DNA from: Mercenaria mercenaria
Taxonomy: Eukaryota; Mollusca; Bivalvia; Venerida; Veneridae
NCBI RefSeq assembly: GCF_021730395.1
Contig: NW_026461877.1
Location: 1 to 64,000, forward strand
Direction: 5' to 3'
DNA: 64,000 nucleotides
The notes beneath the pieces were generated by a model. That model ran no database searches, had not been told where the DNA came from, and was given only the letters and a program-made list of their open reading frames with translations. The first letter of the stretch is position 1. Each line of letters starts with the position of its first letter. The position numbers and the translations under genes are program-made. Positions 1 to 11,594 of the stretch are shown here, one piece after another.

Positions 1-531
1 TATTTGCCTTTCTATCCTTAGTAATATAATCTCAATATTCTCCCACTCTTCTTTAAATACCCACTGAGGTAGCCGAGCACATGGATGGTGACCGACAATG
101 ACATTTCTGACCTTTCTTAAACGTAACAGGTCAGCCGCAATAGATATGTCTTTACCCTTTGGAGGACGGTCCCATCCTTTTGTCGGAGGTGGTAGCTGCA
201 CGGTAGTAAATAAATTGATAGAGAGAGTAATCAGTAGCGATACATCCATACGTCTGAGATTTGGCCATGGTGTGATTACGACTTCACATTACTGTTGATT
301 CAGAACTCCCTTTGTCTTTAATTCATTCAGTTTAGCTTGGTTTGATAGAATAAAATCTTCCCCATTTTTATTTGGTGAATGAAAATTTAACACTTTTCTG
401 ACACTCTCTGTACAAAGGTCCATATACATAGACACAAGTCGAAGGTAGTAAGCTGTTTCTTCTGGGTTGTCAGACATGGTATTTATCTTTGGAATGCCTA
501 TGTAACATAATAAATTGCTAAAATTTGTCAT
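1..531 (-). pseudogene. DZIP3-like HEPN-domain protein, partial, with in-frame stop
   Basis: The minus strand from 531 to 1 is one frame broken by a single TAA at 289-291. The first part (80 codons) contains EETAYYLRLVSMYMDLCTES and ends KTKGVLNQQ; after the stop 96 further codons stay open to the window edge and include PPPTKGWDRPP and RNVIVGH. The last motif fits the HEPN R-x(4-6)-H signature, and the layout resembles the HEPN region of DZIP3-like proteins, often multicopy in bivalves and linked by inference to RNA binding or innate immunity. In relatives, as I recall them, the segment after KGV(I/L)NQQ continues with QWDLL; here the stop sits at that point, so this is probably a decayed copy, though an allele or assembly error is possible. 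Met at residue 19 (MSDNPEE) is an alternative start. The gene leaves the window at 1. Confidence 0.6.
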
Positions 532-839
532 TACAAGTGTCTAAAAATTGACCGTTATATCATCTACGGGTGTTCAACTTATAATTGAACACTTTCAAAT
601 TAAAATCTCTTAGAGCTTGAAAGAGACTTTCAAAATTTTTTCATTGCACCATTTTCTTGAAGATACATGTACTTTGATTAATATATAATTAAGAACTGCA
701 GTATAGTGTTTACATCAGATTTCTGGTCATTCGAGTTACAACACGGTAACACTTATATACATACCTTCCCCACCCATCCTACGACTAAAATATCGATGGT
801 TCATCCGAGTTATGCTATCAAGTAACAACTGAATTAAAG

Positions 840-1065
840 CAAGGTGATGATGACAAATAATTGTAATGAGAATGAATGGTGTTAAATGATGATTTGATGA
901 TGATGGTGATGAAAAATGACGATGTATGACTGATGTTGAAAAATAATGATGAATAAATAACGGTGATGAAGAAATGGTGACGATGAATGAATGAATGAAT
1001 GAATGAACAATTGAATATGATGATAAATGATTACGAATGAAGAATGATGATGATTTATAATTATG
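840..1065. repeat. Imperfect GATGA/GAATGA simple repeat
   Basis: Purine-rich runs of GAT and GAAT units, with five clean AATG units near 985-1005. A complementary TCATC/TTCAT block lies at 2450-2524, so the two could pair. No coding signal. Confidence 0.8.
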
Positions 1066-1189
1066 ATCAGTATAAAGAGTTTTATTTATTTGTCAAAAAC
1101 ATCAGTTTTGGCCGATAAGAAATTGTTTATTTATTGAACATATAGAAATAAGAGTTTCGTCTGATTGATTTGATTAGTTATTCAATGCC

Positions 1190-1345
1190 ATGCCAAATGG
1201 CAAATATAAAATGCAAACTACTGTATGATAATGGCAATTATTTAATGCTAACTGCCAATTACTCAATGCTAAAAGCTACATACCAAATGCTTTATGCCTT
1301 GTACTTAATGCAAAATGTCAAATGCTAAATGTCAAATAGCTAATA
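1190..1345. repeat. Degenerate AAATGCTAAATG repeat, left arm of an inverted pair
   Basis: Loose repetition of AAATGC, AATGCTAA and TGTCAAATG motifs. The same motif in inverted form (ATTTAGCATTTGGCA) is at about 2200-2300, so the MITE between them is symmetrically flanked. Confidence 0.5.
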
Positions 1346-1358
1346 CTTATTGCTAATG

Positions 1359-2024
1359 CCTCGGTCACAAAACCGTACATGTCCGTACGGTTTGACAAAA
1401 AATCGTACGAGTCCACCAATTTTAGAATCATTACTGTCTCTGTACAATCGTAGCGTCTGGTCACAGTACCTACGGGCTCCGTGCGATCTTAAGAGGATAA
1501 AGTCGCAGGGTATCCGTACATACATCGCAGACAAGTCGTGCGGAGCCTGCAAGGAGCCCGGCCGTACCTCGTACGATGTTCGTGGGATCGTACAGCGCTC
1601 GCACGGCTCTCGTACGGTGTCCGTAGTAACTGTGTTTTGATACCACCTTAAATAACAAAGGAAGTCGTACGGAGCCCGTACGGCCATAATGTACTGTCAT
1701 CGTACGTTGACCGTGCGAGTCCCCTACGATAGTCGTGCGAACATCAGCAAGCCTGGCAGTTTTCCAAATCCACACGGATGCCCGTACGAGCTCATCAGGG
1801 GTCGATGTGGTTTCCGTACAGGGCTCTAGCGAGCTGCTCCCGACTTCGAAAATCTCTACGAGCTCATAGAGAACTCGGGAGCGCGGTGAACAAGTTGCCG
1901 AGTCTTCTACGAGTTCAAACAACCCATACGACGCTTGTACGAGTCAACGATGTCCGTACGGACGCCGTACGAGTTTGCAAAAATTCGACTGAAAACGGAG
2001 CTCGTAGAGTTCTTGTGACCGGGG
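1359..2024. mobile_element. MITE-like element with CGGTCACAA termini, CGTACGA-rich
   Basis: The left end reads CCTCGGTCACAA (1359-1370) and the right end TTGTGACCGGGG (2013-2024), an imperfect ~12-bp terminal inverted repeat. The interior is more GC-rich than its surroundings and packed with CGTACGA and GTACGG motifs in both orientations. No transposase is present and the overlapping ORFs on both strands look incidental, so it is non-autonomous. No clear target-site duplication was found. Confidence 0.55.
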
Positions 2025-2199
2025 TATAAATGATCAAGGCTAATCGTCAAGTTCTTAAACTTTGTTGATATAATGATTTCTATCTCTTAATCTAATGAAT
2101 GATACTTTTAAATATTTCAGACATACAATATTCTAACAGTCTAACATGAAAAAGTAACATGTTCTAGAGCCCATAAGAACATAAACATTTGGAAGTTTT

Positions 2200-2300
2200 G
2201 TTTCGCATTTTTCATTTAACAATAAAAATTGACGTTAAGCATTTGGCAAATAGCACTTTGCATTAACTATTAATTTTGTCATTTAGCATTTGGCAATTAT
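2200..2300. repeat. Right arm of the inverted AAATGC repeat
   Basis: Contains ATTTAGCATTTGGCAATT and TTAAGCATTTGGCAAAT, the reverse complement of motifs at 1190-1345. Confidence 0.5.
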
Positions 2301-2449
2301 AATTGCGCTGCGGCTTCCCGTAAATAGGACTCCCTGTGTTTCTTTTCAGAACGGACCAACATCACCTTATTCCCAGGTACACGATTTACCTTAGGCTTAG
2401 TAAAATCCCTTCATGTTTTAAATAGGTGATCTTTGACCATCAATCATTA

Positions 2450-2524
2450 TTCACAATCATCATCATCATCATCATTATCATAATCGTTCATTCATTCATT
2501 CATTCATTCATTCATTCATTCATT
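2450..2524. repeat. TCATCA and TTCA simple repeats
   Basis: A short (CAT)n run is followed by about nine TTCA units (2487-2524). It is the inverted counterpart of the purine-rich block at 840-1065. Confidence 0.9.
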
Positions 2525-2708
2525 TTATTTCTACTTAATAAAATCAGATGCCTTATCTGAGGCATTAATGAAGATTAGGTACAGTAATCCTTTTCAAGTA
2601 TCGATGTAAACATTGTGATGTCATGATGAACGTTACATAATGATTAAGTCTGTGTGATAAAAGTGGAGCCAGGCATAGTTAAATTACTAGTTGAAATTGA
2701 ATAATCTG

Positions 2709-3030
2709 TTCTATGGTGGCATATTTCTGCCACGAGATAGATATGTAGCTATCGCGACAATAATGTAAACTTTCCAGAAAAAACAATCCGCAAAAAATAA
2801 TATTTTGTGAAAATATTCTAGCGCAAAATTTCGCGTTAATGCTCCAAACTGCCACAAGATGCTTGGTAGCTATCATGATAATATTCTAAACTTTCCAGAA
2901 AAATAGTGCCATTTTCTGAAAGTATTATCGCAATAATTTATTTTTCCAGATAATGTTATTGTTTTCTGAAAACTTTTAAGCGTCTAATTCCGTTACTGCA
3001 ACGTCACAGCTGCGCGATAGATATAGAGAC
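2709..3030. repeat. Dispersed repeat with TTCTGCCACGAGATAG module, copy 1
   Basis: It begins TTCTATGGTGGCATA, then TTCTGCCACGAGATAG, and ends with CCGTTACTGCAACGTCACAG. The same two modules occur at 54089-54310, but the second is in the opposite orientation there. TTTCCAGAAAA motifs recur inside. Non-coding. Confidence 0.55.
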
Positions 3031-3829
3031 ATGATGATGGCAAGTTCAGTGTTAAATTACAGGGGTTCAACTTTGAAATATTTCATAAAAATATCACTTT
3101 TTCAGTTATTATCTGACAAGTAACAAAACTGCGTGTCATCTTCCTAAGTATCTTTACAGTTGGTGCCAGTTACTGCATTTAATATTCACTTACATATTAA
3201 CTAGATATCTTGATTTTTGTCAGTAAGTTATGATTGGCAATATCCCGTAATCATCCTCTATCATTATGGAATGAATGAAAATACATAAAGAGGCATAATA
3301 AGTATGCGATTTTATCATTCCTTCGGAATGTTATAATTGCACAAATCATTAGCGGTAGTTGTTGGGGATGAGGTGCATAAATACTCATTCATTCCGTATA
3401 GGGGACGAAAAGTCTTACCGGTAATCGCCAATTTGTTTACGAATATTAACTATAGATATCAAGAAAACTTTCAATCAGAACTGTTAGAATCTATATTTCG
3501 ATCTCTTTAGATCGTTCAACACGACATTTATGCTGTGTTAGTGTAGACATCTACTGTTTAATTTTTCAGCTTGAACATTTCGGCTTGGGGGTTCCAATAC
3601 CCCCGCTTTAAAAGCTTTGGGTATTGTTTAATCACCCCTTGCATATGGTGCCTGCTTTTTAACTTTGTCTTTTGGCAGTTTCAGTGATATGCAGGCTCTA
3701 TAACCACAGATCCCCTTTTTAAATACCAGTTTGTTAAGTTCTGCACATTGTTTTCTCGTTTAGGGCAAAGCCATTATTTCATTTGGAAACCATATGCCTT
3801 TTTTCATGGAATTGCACTCTGTACATCAC

Positions 3830-4020
3830 CGAATGTTCCATGTGCACCGCCATATGAGTACATCTGTGGATGTCTCTAAATTATTTCCTAGTACTTATAA
3901 CTGTGTAAATGATGAGTTCTGCTCAACCCGGGGCTAAAGGTCGTAGACGGTAGCTTGCATCCCCACTACCGTCCATGAACAGACTCTCAAATCCAGCCTG
4001 CAACATTTTCGTTTATGTCG
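3830..4020 (+). repeat. Dispersed repeat with GACGGTAG/CTACCGTC hairpin, copy 1
   Basis: GACGGTAG at 3946-3953 pairs with CTACCGTC at 3966-3973, followed by CATGAACAG and a GCAACATTTTCGTTT segment. Related copies lie at 28790-28900 and, inverted, at about 32985-33175 inside the LINE. Non-coding. Confidence 0.6.
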
Positions 4021-4255
4021 TGTTGGAGAAGTAAGCACTACCTGTTAAGATAATTATCTGGATAACACGTAATTTTGCCACTTGCCAGAAAGACTTGATA
4101 TGTGACATTTCTAGAGAAAACTGTCTATATAAATAAGTGGATATCAGAAATATGCCACCTGTAATAAAATTCAATCTGGAAGGAAACTGATGTAAACACT
4201 AGTCTGTCAATATGGGAGGAGCTTAATAAAAAAAAAATTATTCATCTGTTAACGA

Positions 4256-4280
4256 CCTGATATCAAAAAATGATATCAGG
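4256..4280. repeat. Perfect 10-bp hairpin
   Basis: CCTGATATCA and its exact reverse complement are separated by five A residues. No T-tract or adjacent gene supports a terminator role; more likely a chance or repeat-derived palindrome. Confidence 0.7.
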
Positions 4281-4539
4281 CACTTTGCGTAGTTGCTGTA
4301 TGATAAACGTAATTACGAGTACCTAAATGGTAATTACAAGTTACTTACTGATCATTACTAGCTTTATTAATGTTGATAACAGTAAGTAAAAAAGAGCTGT
4401 CACAGGAGACAGCGCGCTGGACTATGTCGGTGCTAGATAGTGAACTTGGGCACATGTGAGGAAACTGGAGCTATCATTGGAGTGTTAAATTACTCCGATG
4501 TGAATGACTATGATGGACAATAGTTTTAAATCTGGGTCA

Positions 4540-5515
4540 AATGTATTTAGTAATAACAGAGATAAGGTGAAAATGTATCAAAACATTAATCAAGTATAAA
4601 AGGGACATAATTCATGGAATATTTCTGCAAGAATAATGCACTATTGCCATATCGTTTGATTAATAATGTGGAACAACTATTTTAGGTTTGAATAGAATAA
4701 ATTTAGTAATAACTGAGGAAGACATTATAACTTTAACCTGAACTTTTAAGAAAAAGGGGCATATTTAAAAACATTTGATGCCAGAGTAATGTGCCTTGCA
4801 TCATATGATGTGTGTGATGATGTGGAACAAACTGCTTAGGTTTTAATCAAATCTGTTTCCTAACAACAGAGATATAACCTGAAATTCCAAGTAAAAAGAG
4901 GAAATAATTCATAAAACACTGGTGCAGTAGTAATGGCCCTTGTGTTATATGATGTGCGTGATGATGTGGAACAACTGTTTTATGTCTGAATCAAATCCAT
5001 TCAGTAATAACAAATGTAGAGCGGAAGTGTAATATTTTAACTTGAAATTTTAAATAAAAAGGCTGGATAATTTATGAAACATTGGTGTGAGAGTTATATC
5101 CCTTGTGTCATATGATGTGGGTAATGATGTGCAACAATTGTAAGTTTGAAGCAAATTCCTTTTGTGATAACAGAAATATATCGAAAATGCAACAAAAATA
5201 ACCTAAAATTCTAAGTAAGAAGATTGCATAGTTCATGAAAAATTGGTGTCACAGTTATGGACCTTGTCATATGATGTGCGTTATGATGTTGAACAACTAT
5301 TTTAAGACTGAATCAAAGTGAGTCAATCAAGGTAAAGTGAAAGTGCACCGAAACTTTATCTGGAAATTCTAAGTTAAAATTAACGGGGGAGGGGGGATTT
5401 ATTAAATTTTCCAGAGAGAGTTATGTCCCTTTATGTCATATGATGTGGGTGATGAAGAGGAATAACTGTTAAGTAATAACAGAGATAAAGTGGAAGTGCA
5501 TCAAAACTTATCTAA
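4540..5515 (+). repeat. Degenerate ~145-170-bp tandem repeat, about six units
   Basis: The anchor CATATGATGTG recurs near 4803, 4947 (one base changed), 5108, 5267 and 5439, each followed by GATGTGGAACAACT-like sequence, a GAATCAAAT motif and AGTAATAACAGA. Spacing varies from about 144 to 172 bp and units are clearly diverged. A GC-rich module (GACGCGG, GGACGCCGG, ending near GCTCTCTATATATTTCG, 5515-5590) closes the array. Related end modules appear near 23040 and 23490. Non-coding. Confidence 0.7.
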
Positions 5516-5590
5516 GATGTGGACGCGGAACGGATGCTAACGCGGACGCCGGTACCAGGTCGAGTATAGTAGCTCTCTATATATTTCGTA

Positions 5591-7360
5591 CGATACTGAA
5601 GGGGCCCTAAGCTTCTTCCGTTACTAAGTGTGTTCATCGATTAGGTCTGTTGATAATTTGCCCATTCTTTGAGATTGTTATATTGTCCGTAAATATTGAC
5701 CTGACACTCATGAATATTCCGTATGTTTCCGTAAATTAATTGTCGGTGCCCGGACCTTAACAACGTTACAACTCTTGAAAAACCAATAATATACTTTTCT
5801 GAACATCAACATTATTATGTCGCATGTGCAGATATAGCTGTGCGGACAAAGCGTTCAGGTACCAATCTCAGAATTGCCATTATGAATTTGGCCAGGCGTG
5901 ACGGCAGAAGCGGAGGAATAATGTAGCGACTGTTAGGCGGCAGCTCTAGCTTCTACGTTTATTACACATAAAATGGAGAATGTGCGTTATTGTAGAAGCT
6001 ATATACCAGTGAAACATTTCCCATATGGTTGTAGTGTAAATTCGCCACAGTTTAGATCTGTTTACTATATTTTCTAAAATTTTAACCCATTGACGAAAAT
6101 ACACTGAATAAGCTGTCAAAATATCAAATTAGAAGATTTTGCGGCTGGAAAGACAGACAGCCACACGGACTGACAGTCGTGGGTAAACCTATAGTCCCCT
6201 TCTGTCTCACCTCATCGACTTTTTGAAGTCGGCTGGAAACATTTCTTCGCGTGACTTCCATAGCTATAGGGAATCGACAGAGGGTAATTTCTTGCGTTAC
6301 ATACTAGGGCCGCTGTGTATACTTTCGGTTTCTTATTCTGTATTTTTTGAGAGTATAATTATGTCTGTTAAACAAACACGGAATACTTAAATGAAGCATT
6401 CAGTAGCGTTATATTATTAGGTAGTTAAAGACCCCCATCCCCACCACCACCCCCAATCGATTAGTACATACATTACACAAGGGGTTCGACATTAAATGAC
6501 GGTATAGACATGAAGATCGATAGATAGAGACACTTTGGTATGTATTTTTTTATTTACGCCCTTTAAAGACAAAGAAAATCTCCTATATAAGTGACCCCCC
6601 ACCCCCACCCCTAAAAGCCAGACATTTTAATCCCCAATACACAGGATCCTGTCTGGTCCAGTCTGATAAGGGGCCCCTGTAGACTTGAAGGTAGTCCATG
6701 TTAGAGGATCATAAATTGTTTTGATATGTACAGATAATTGGTTATTTCCAGTGCTATACATTTCACTGATTGAAATGCAGCTTTTTTTCAGATTATACAC
6801 ACAATTATTTTAATTGATAATATACTAATTGTAATTGCTCATTTTTTTTTGAGTAATGTCCTGACCAATTAAATTATAATTCTTACATCAAGACAATTCT
6901 CACCTTTTTAGTAAACCTATCACCCTTATTTAATGAAAAATGAAATAATTATTTAAAACTCAATAACAGAAAGGACAAAGATTTTTTTTCAATTACTAAT
7001 TGATTATGATCTGTTTATCTAAGTTATAAAATAAAAACAGAAAATTGAATATTGCTGGATTTTATTAGAAATTAAAGAAGCGCTCAGTTGCATTTTAAAT
7101 AAATGAAAAAAAAAGTACCTTCATAATAAAATCCAGCATTCAACATATATCATTGTTCAAAATACACATGATTTATTTATACATAAATTATTTATTATTT
7201 TTAAAAAGGTGCATGAATGCATTTTCTTTTATTTATTTATTATTATTTTTAAATTAAGCAATAATGAGATATAATTGTTTTAAAGCTTGATTAATTGAAA
7301 ACTAAATATGCTGTTGTATTTTATCACTTTGTTTGTTTAGTCCGAATTTAATTAGGCTTT
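5591..7360. other. No gene seen; one dispersed repeat at 6560-6715
   Basis: No supported ORF. The segment 6560-6715 (AAAGAAAATCTCCTATATAA, a C-run, then TCCTGTCTGGTCCAGTCTGA) recurs in the same orientation at 50712-50870. The rest is AT-rich, with a strongly AT-rich stretch at 6780-7300. Confidence 0.6.
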
Positions 7361-7366
7361 CTAAAC
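7361..7366. repeat. Target-site duplication CTAAAC, left
   Basis: CTAAAC lies directly before the left element terminus. An identical CTAAAC lies directly after the right terminus (15134-15139). Six bases is the duplication length known for Polintons/Mavericks. Confidence 0.85.
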
Positions 7367-9166
7367 AGTGTAGTATTATAAGCAGCTCTTTAACGTCACC
7401 ACTGCGCATGCTCAAGAATGGTCATTTTGAAATCTAGTTTTAGAATGACATCACCTTTCTATTTTAAGAATGACTTCACAATGTTATAAATACAAACCAG
7501 CATTAGTAAACTTTATAATGACCTTATATGTTATTAATAGAAAACGTTTTCCAAAGTATAACCGCCTGACTTGTTCATGTCAAACTAAAGTCTTCTTTCA
7601 TCAAGGGAACATCTGGTTGTATATCAGTATGGATAACGCACACTGCATGCAGTTATGTAAATTCGCATTTCTGTGATCAGAAGTATTCACAAATGATTTC
7701 CGAAAACGTCAACGTTATAGGATAATTTTTTAGGATTGAAATTTGACGATTTATTTAAAAATCTAGTTCATTTTCTTTTCATCATAAAGTTTTTCTAACT
7801 GACCCATATACAGGCGCGGATACCTGTTGTGTTTACATAACTTTTATGGTATAATCATGCCGACAGCTACTATATTTGACACTTTGCTATTACTCAGAAA
7901 CACATGACACCCATGTATATACTAAGCAAAACAGCCAACCTGCTATATGCTATTACTGTAATATAAAAATCCATTTTAAATTAAAAGATACCAAGTTAAA
8001 AGATATATCATGTCAGTCCATTGTTCATATTTAGTTTTGAAAACTATTTGTTCGACTGCAAGCTTCGTAAACATGATAATTAAAATTAAGTACTCGAAAT
8101 TTATGTGTCAGTAGTATATTTTATATACTTTCAGTAGTCCTAAATTTATCTATTAGTCAATTATATCATATAGCAATCTTGTAATACATATAATAACAGT
8201 AAAAATAATACAGTTGTATGTTCATATAGAGGTGATTTATTCTGTTGATCCGATTCTGATAAATAACTGCGGAAGCGAAACCCCTGTAAAAGCCGATAAG
8301 AATTCTGATTTTGTTTATAATCTCTATACTGAAACTCAAACGTTATACTATTTTTATTTCGCACGCACTAATATCACATTTATTTCACTTTTTACAAAAA
8401 TGCAACCGATATATTCTGTCAGTCACAGTGTAGCGCGGATGTTAAATTCACAAAACTATAAACTGTGTTTTTTGACATTCCACATGTCACACACCGTGCT
8501 ATAGCGTACAAATACGATGATTTTACGTAGCGCAGGATTCAATTTATGAGCGTATTAATATAATTATAGAAATGAATATAATTTCTTTAATAAACCAAAT
8601 TATTCATACAACGTACCAGTCATGCGCATTCTTCTGGATAAATCCGCCTAATGAATCCAGCTCTAGATGGTTGAATATAAATATCGTTTCACTTCCAACA
8701 GCCAATCAGAATGCAGTATTTTGACAAGCGGTAACACTTTTCCAATACACCTGACAGGTAAAGACCCGTATCGCTTTACTCCACGCTACATATATATTGA
8801 TTTTAAAGAGCGCCGTTAACGCTTTATGCATAAGTATAGAAATGATTATAGCAAAATGTTATTAATTTCTTTAATTTACCTGATACAAAAATGAAACAGA
8901 AATATTTAATTTAATTGTTCATACAGCATAAATCGTGATATGCACTCTACCAGATCCTTTAACCGGATAATATTTACCTGTAGAACTCGAGTATAGTATA
9001 TAACACTTCACTACCTACAGCCAATCAGAAAGCAGAATTTTGACAAGCGATAGCACGGAGTTTAACATTTGTCCGCTTATTGGGTGCGTTTTATAATTTC
9101 AGTCAGTGTATAGCTTTAATCTCTTTCTTCTTTATAAATACTAACGGAATTAAAAAGCTATATGCG
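7367..9166. repeat. Polinton left terminal inverted repeat
   Basis: About 1.8 kb, near-identical on inspection to the reverse complement of 13180-15133. The inner limit is TAAAAAGCTATATGCG (ending 9166). It is AT-rich, with no recognised protein. CCAATCAGA motifs (CCAAT-box type) occur near 8702 and 9021. Confidence 0.85.
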
Positions 9167-9898
9167 TTGGTTATTAAGGTACAGACGTTTATTTCCACTA
9201 ACGGTTTACAATAATTTTATAAAATAAAATACTAAAACTTTACATTTTAGAAGTGACAAAATGATAATAGAAAGGAATGTTTACTGTTCTTTAATACATA
9301 GATGAATAACTATTGACAAGGCAGTCAATTAAACACGATGGTTTTCTTAACTTACCTATCTGTTAAAAAACGTAAAGTACAACATTTCTCTATTATGCTT
9401 GGAACGACTTTAGCAGTGTTTGGTATCAAATGAAAGGTTTTGACGAGGACTATTGCGTTGTATACACAATTTGAATGCGTGGTCACTCCTGCGTAAAATT
9501 GTAGGCGTTATGGAAGAAGGTGTTACGAGGTACTGTATATACCGACAACACCTCCTCCTCCGCCTCGTCCTCCTCTCCTCCTCCTCTTCTGATAACCTAG
9601 GCGTGTTGGGTATCTCACCGAAGGTCTCGATAAGTACTATAAGGCAATAAACTTAAACCGGAAGTCAAATCACTCATGCGAGAAATACGCCAAAGTAATA
9701 CTTACACTTTGATATCCAAAATGGCAGTGAATGAATTTACAGGGCGAAGTATAATAAATAGAGCCAAAGCAACGTTCTGATTAGTCAGTATAGCTTAAAC
9801 TTAGCAATGCTCTGATTGGCTAGTGATATGACGCATTCTCACTGGTCACTCAGGGATCACACGCACAAGTCATATATAAGTCAAAAGTAAATTTAACC
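9167..9898 (+). other. Polinton interior before the ATPase: non-coding, promoter-like
   Basis: No recognised protein. The passage GGTGTTACGAG, CTGTATATACCGACA and following CTCCTCC occurs twice, near 9520 and 9907, so the start of the pyrimidine tract seems duplicated. GATTGGCTAG near 9811 contains an inverted CCAAT box. Confidence 0.45.
9873..9880 (+). promoter_or_regulatory. TATA-box-like site upstream of the Polinton ATPase region
   Basis: TATATAAG lies downstream of an ATTGG box (near 9812) and about 530 bp before the first ATPase Met. The long pyrimidine tract lies between. Inference only; no transcription evidence. Confidence 0.3.
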
Positions 9899-9936
9899 AT
9901 GACTGGAGGTGTTACGAGCTGCTGTATATACCGACA

Positions 9937-10322
9937 CCACCTCCTCCTCCTCCGCTCCTCCTCCCCCCGCTCCTCCACTCCTCCTCCTCCTCAATCTCCT
10001 CCTCCTCCACTCCTCTTCCTCCTCCTCCTCAATCTCTTCCTCCTCCTCCTCCTCCTCCTCAATCTTCTCCTCATCCACTCCTCCTCCTCATCCACTCCTC
10101 TTTCTCCTCCTTTAACACTCTTCCTCCTCCTCCTCCACTCCTCCTCCCTCTCCGCTCCTCCTCCTCTGCCTCCTCCTCCTCCACTCCTCCTCCTCCTTCA
10201 ACACTCCTCCTCCTCCTTCTCTCCTCCTCCTCAATCTCCTCCTCCTCCCCTCCTCCTCCTCCTCCTCCTCAATCTCCTCCTCCTCCTCCACTCCTCCTCC
10301 TCCTCTTCCTTCTCCTCTGCCC
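9937..10322. repeat. Long CTC/TCC polypyrimidine tract inside the Polinton
   Basis: About 385 bp that is almost entirely C and T on the plus strand, mostly CTCCTC units with occasional AATCT, CAACA or CACTC interruptions. Such purine/pyrimidine mirror-like tracts can form triplex (H-DNA) structures. Overlapping Leu/Ser/Pro-rich and Glu/Arg-rich ORFs are composition artefacts. Confidence 0.85.
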
Positions 10323-10406
10323 CAAGAAAGCGTAAGAATGGCTAATAGAACAGAATAAAGCAGTGTCTTTTTGATAAAAGATATATAACTTACATCGGTT
10401 TCACAA

Positions 10407-11594
10407 ATGCATCAGTCTTTCTCTAGGATCGACAACATGCGGAGACATCAACGTTATGTCCACGGAAAGGACGAAGCCACTGACAGTTTTTCACCGCCAT
10501 TACAAACATGGGACATCTCAAGAGAGACGACGTTTCAACATTCATTTTCTATGGTCGTTTCAGGACCAAGTGGTAGTGGAAAAACTGAATGGACAAAAAA
10601 ATTGTTATCATCAAATCTTGTAAGACCTCAGCCTCAGCGTATCATATGATGTTTTGGACAATGGCAACCATTGTATGATGAACTTCAGCGTAAAATCCCC
10701 GGGGTCGAATTTGTACACGGTATTCCAGACTACTTGAATGATTCCCAATATATAAATGTTAATCAAAGGAACCTGCTGGTCTTTGACGACTTGATGACTG
10801 AAGCTAAATGCGATCAAAGAATTGCTGATCTCTTTACCAAGGGCAGTCACCACAGGAACATATCTGTCGTATATCTCATCCAAAATTTTTTCCCTCAAGG
10901 TAAAGCTTGTAGGGATATCGCTGTGAATACGCAGTATCTAGTGCTATTTCATAATCCTATTGACAGACAACAAGTAGCTACATTGGCGAGAAGAATTTAC
11001 CCTTCGTCTAGTAACATCTTTATGAAACGGTTTGAACGAGCGACATCAAGACCGCACGGTTATTTGGTAATAGATTTAAAATCGAGCACCCCAGAACAAC
11101 ACCGTTTACGCGATAACATTTTCGAGGCGAACAATCCAAAAAAGAGAAAACGAACAGATGATGAATATAAACCAGAAGACTATTTCAATGGAGAAGGATA
11201 CTTATCGGACAAAAATGATGACAAGGATGAAGATGAGGAGGAGGATACTGATGACCATGATGATGATGATGATGATGATAATGATGATGAAACAGAAAAT
11301 AGGAATAATGACACAAGCTTTGTAAAGAAACGATCTTTGATCGAGGGACCTCCCAGTAAACGTAGAAAAGTTGAGATTATAGAAGAGCGATCACGTCGTG
11401 AAATTTGGGATAAGCATTTTCAGGATCCTCTCAGACAATCAATTAAAGAACAATTTAGAGCTAAAGTTAACATCTATACAGAACAAGGGCTCCCTTTTGA
11501 AGAAGCTTACCCTCTCACCGCTAATGACGTGCTGCCTGAACTAAGAAAGAAACTGAGACAAAATTATGCCCGATTTCTAATTGACTTTTATTAG
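10407..11594 (+). pseudogene. Polinton packaging ATPase (FtsK/HerA type) region
   Basis: The region encodes a Walker A motif (GPSGSGKT) and a Walker B motif (LLVFDDLM), the signature of the Polinton/adintovirus genome-packaging ATPase that drives DNA into capsids. An N-terminal patch with spaced His residues (MRRHQRYVHG) resembles a zinc finger. The C-terminal part is highly acidic (runs of Asp/Glu) and then basic (KRRKVE, NLS-like). It is treated as a fossil with about one coding break. It is followed by a small basic ORF and the protease on the same strand, a grouping typical of Polinton morphogenesis genes. Confidence 0.8.

Noticed and set aside
1340-2029. Overlapping 83-150-codon ORFs on both strands
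   Set aside because: They lie inside the CGTACGA-rich MITE, where few stop codons arise by composition; no domain recognised.
4256-4280. Transcription terminator from the perfect hairpin
   Set aside because: Rho-independent terminators are bacterial; this is animal DNA and no gene ends here.
9893-10345. Leu/Ser/Pro-rich and Glu/Arg-rich ORFs
   Set aside because: Direct translation of the polypyrimidine tract in different frames; no non-repetitive coding content.
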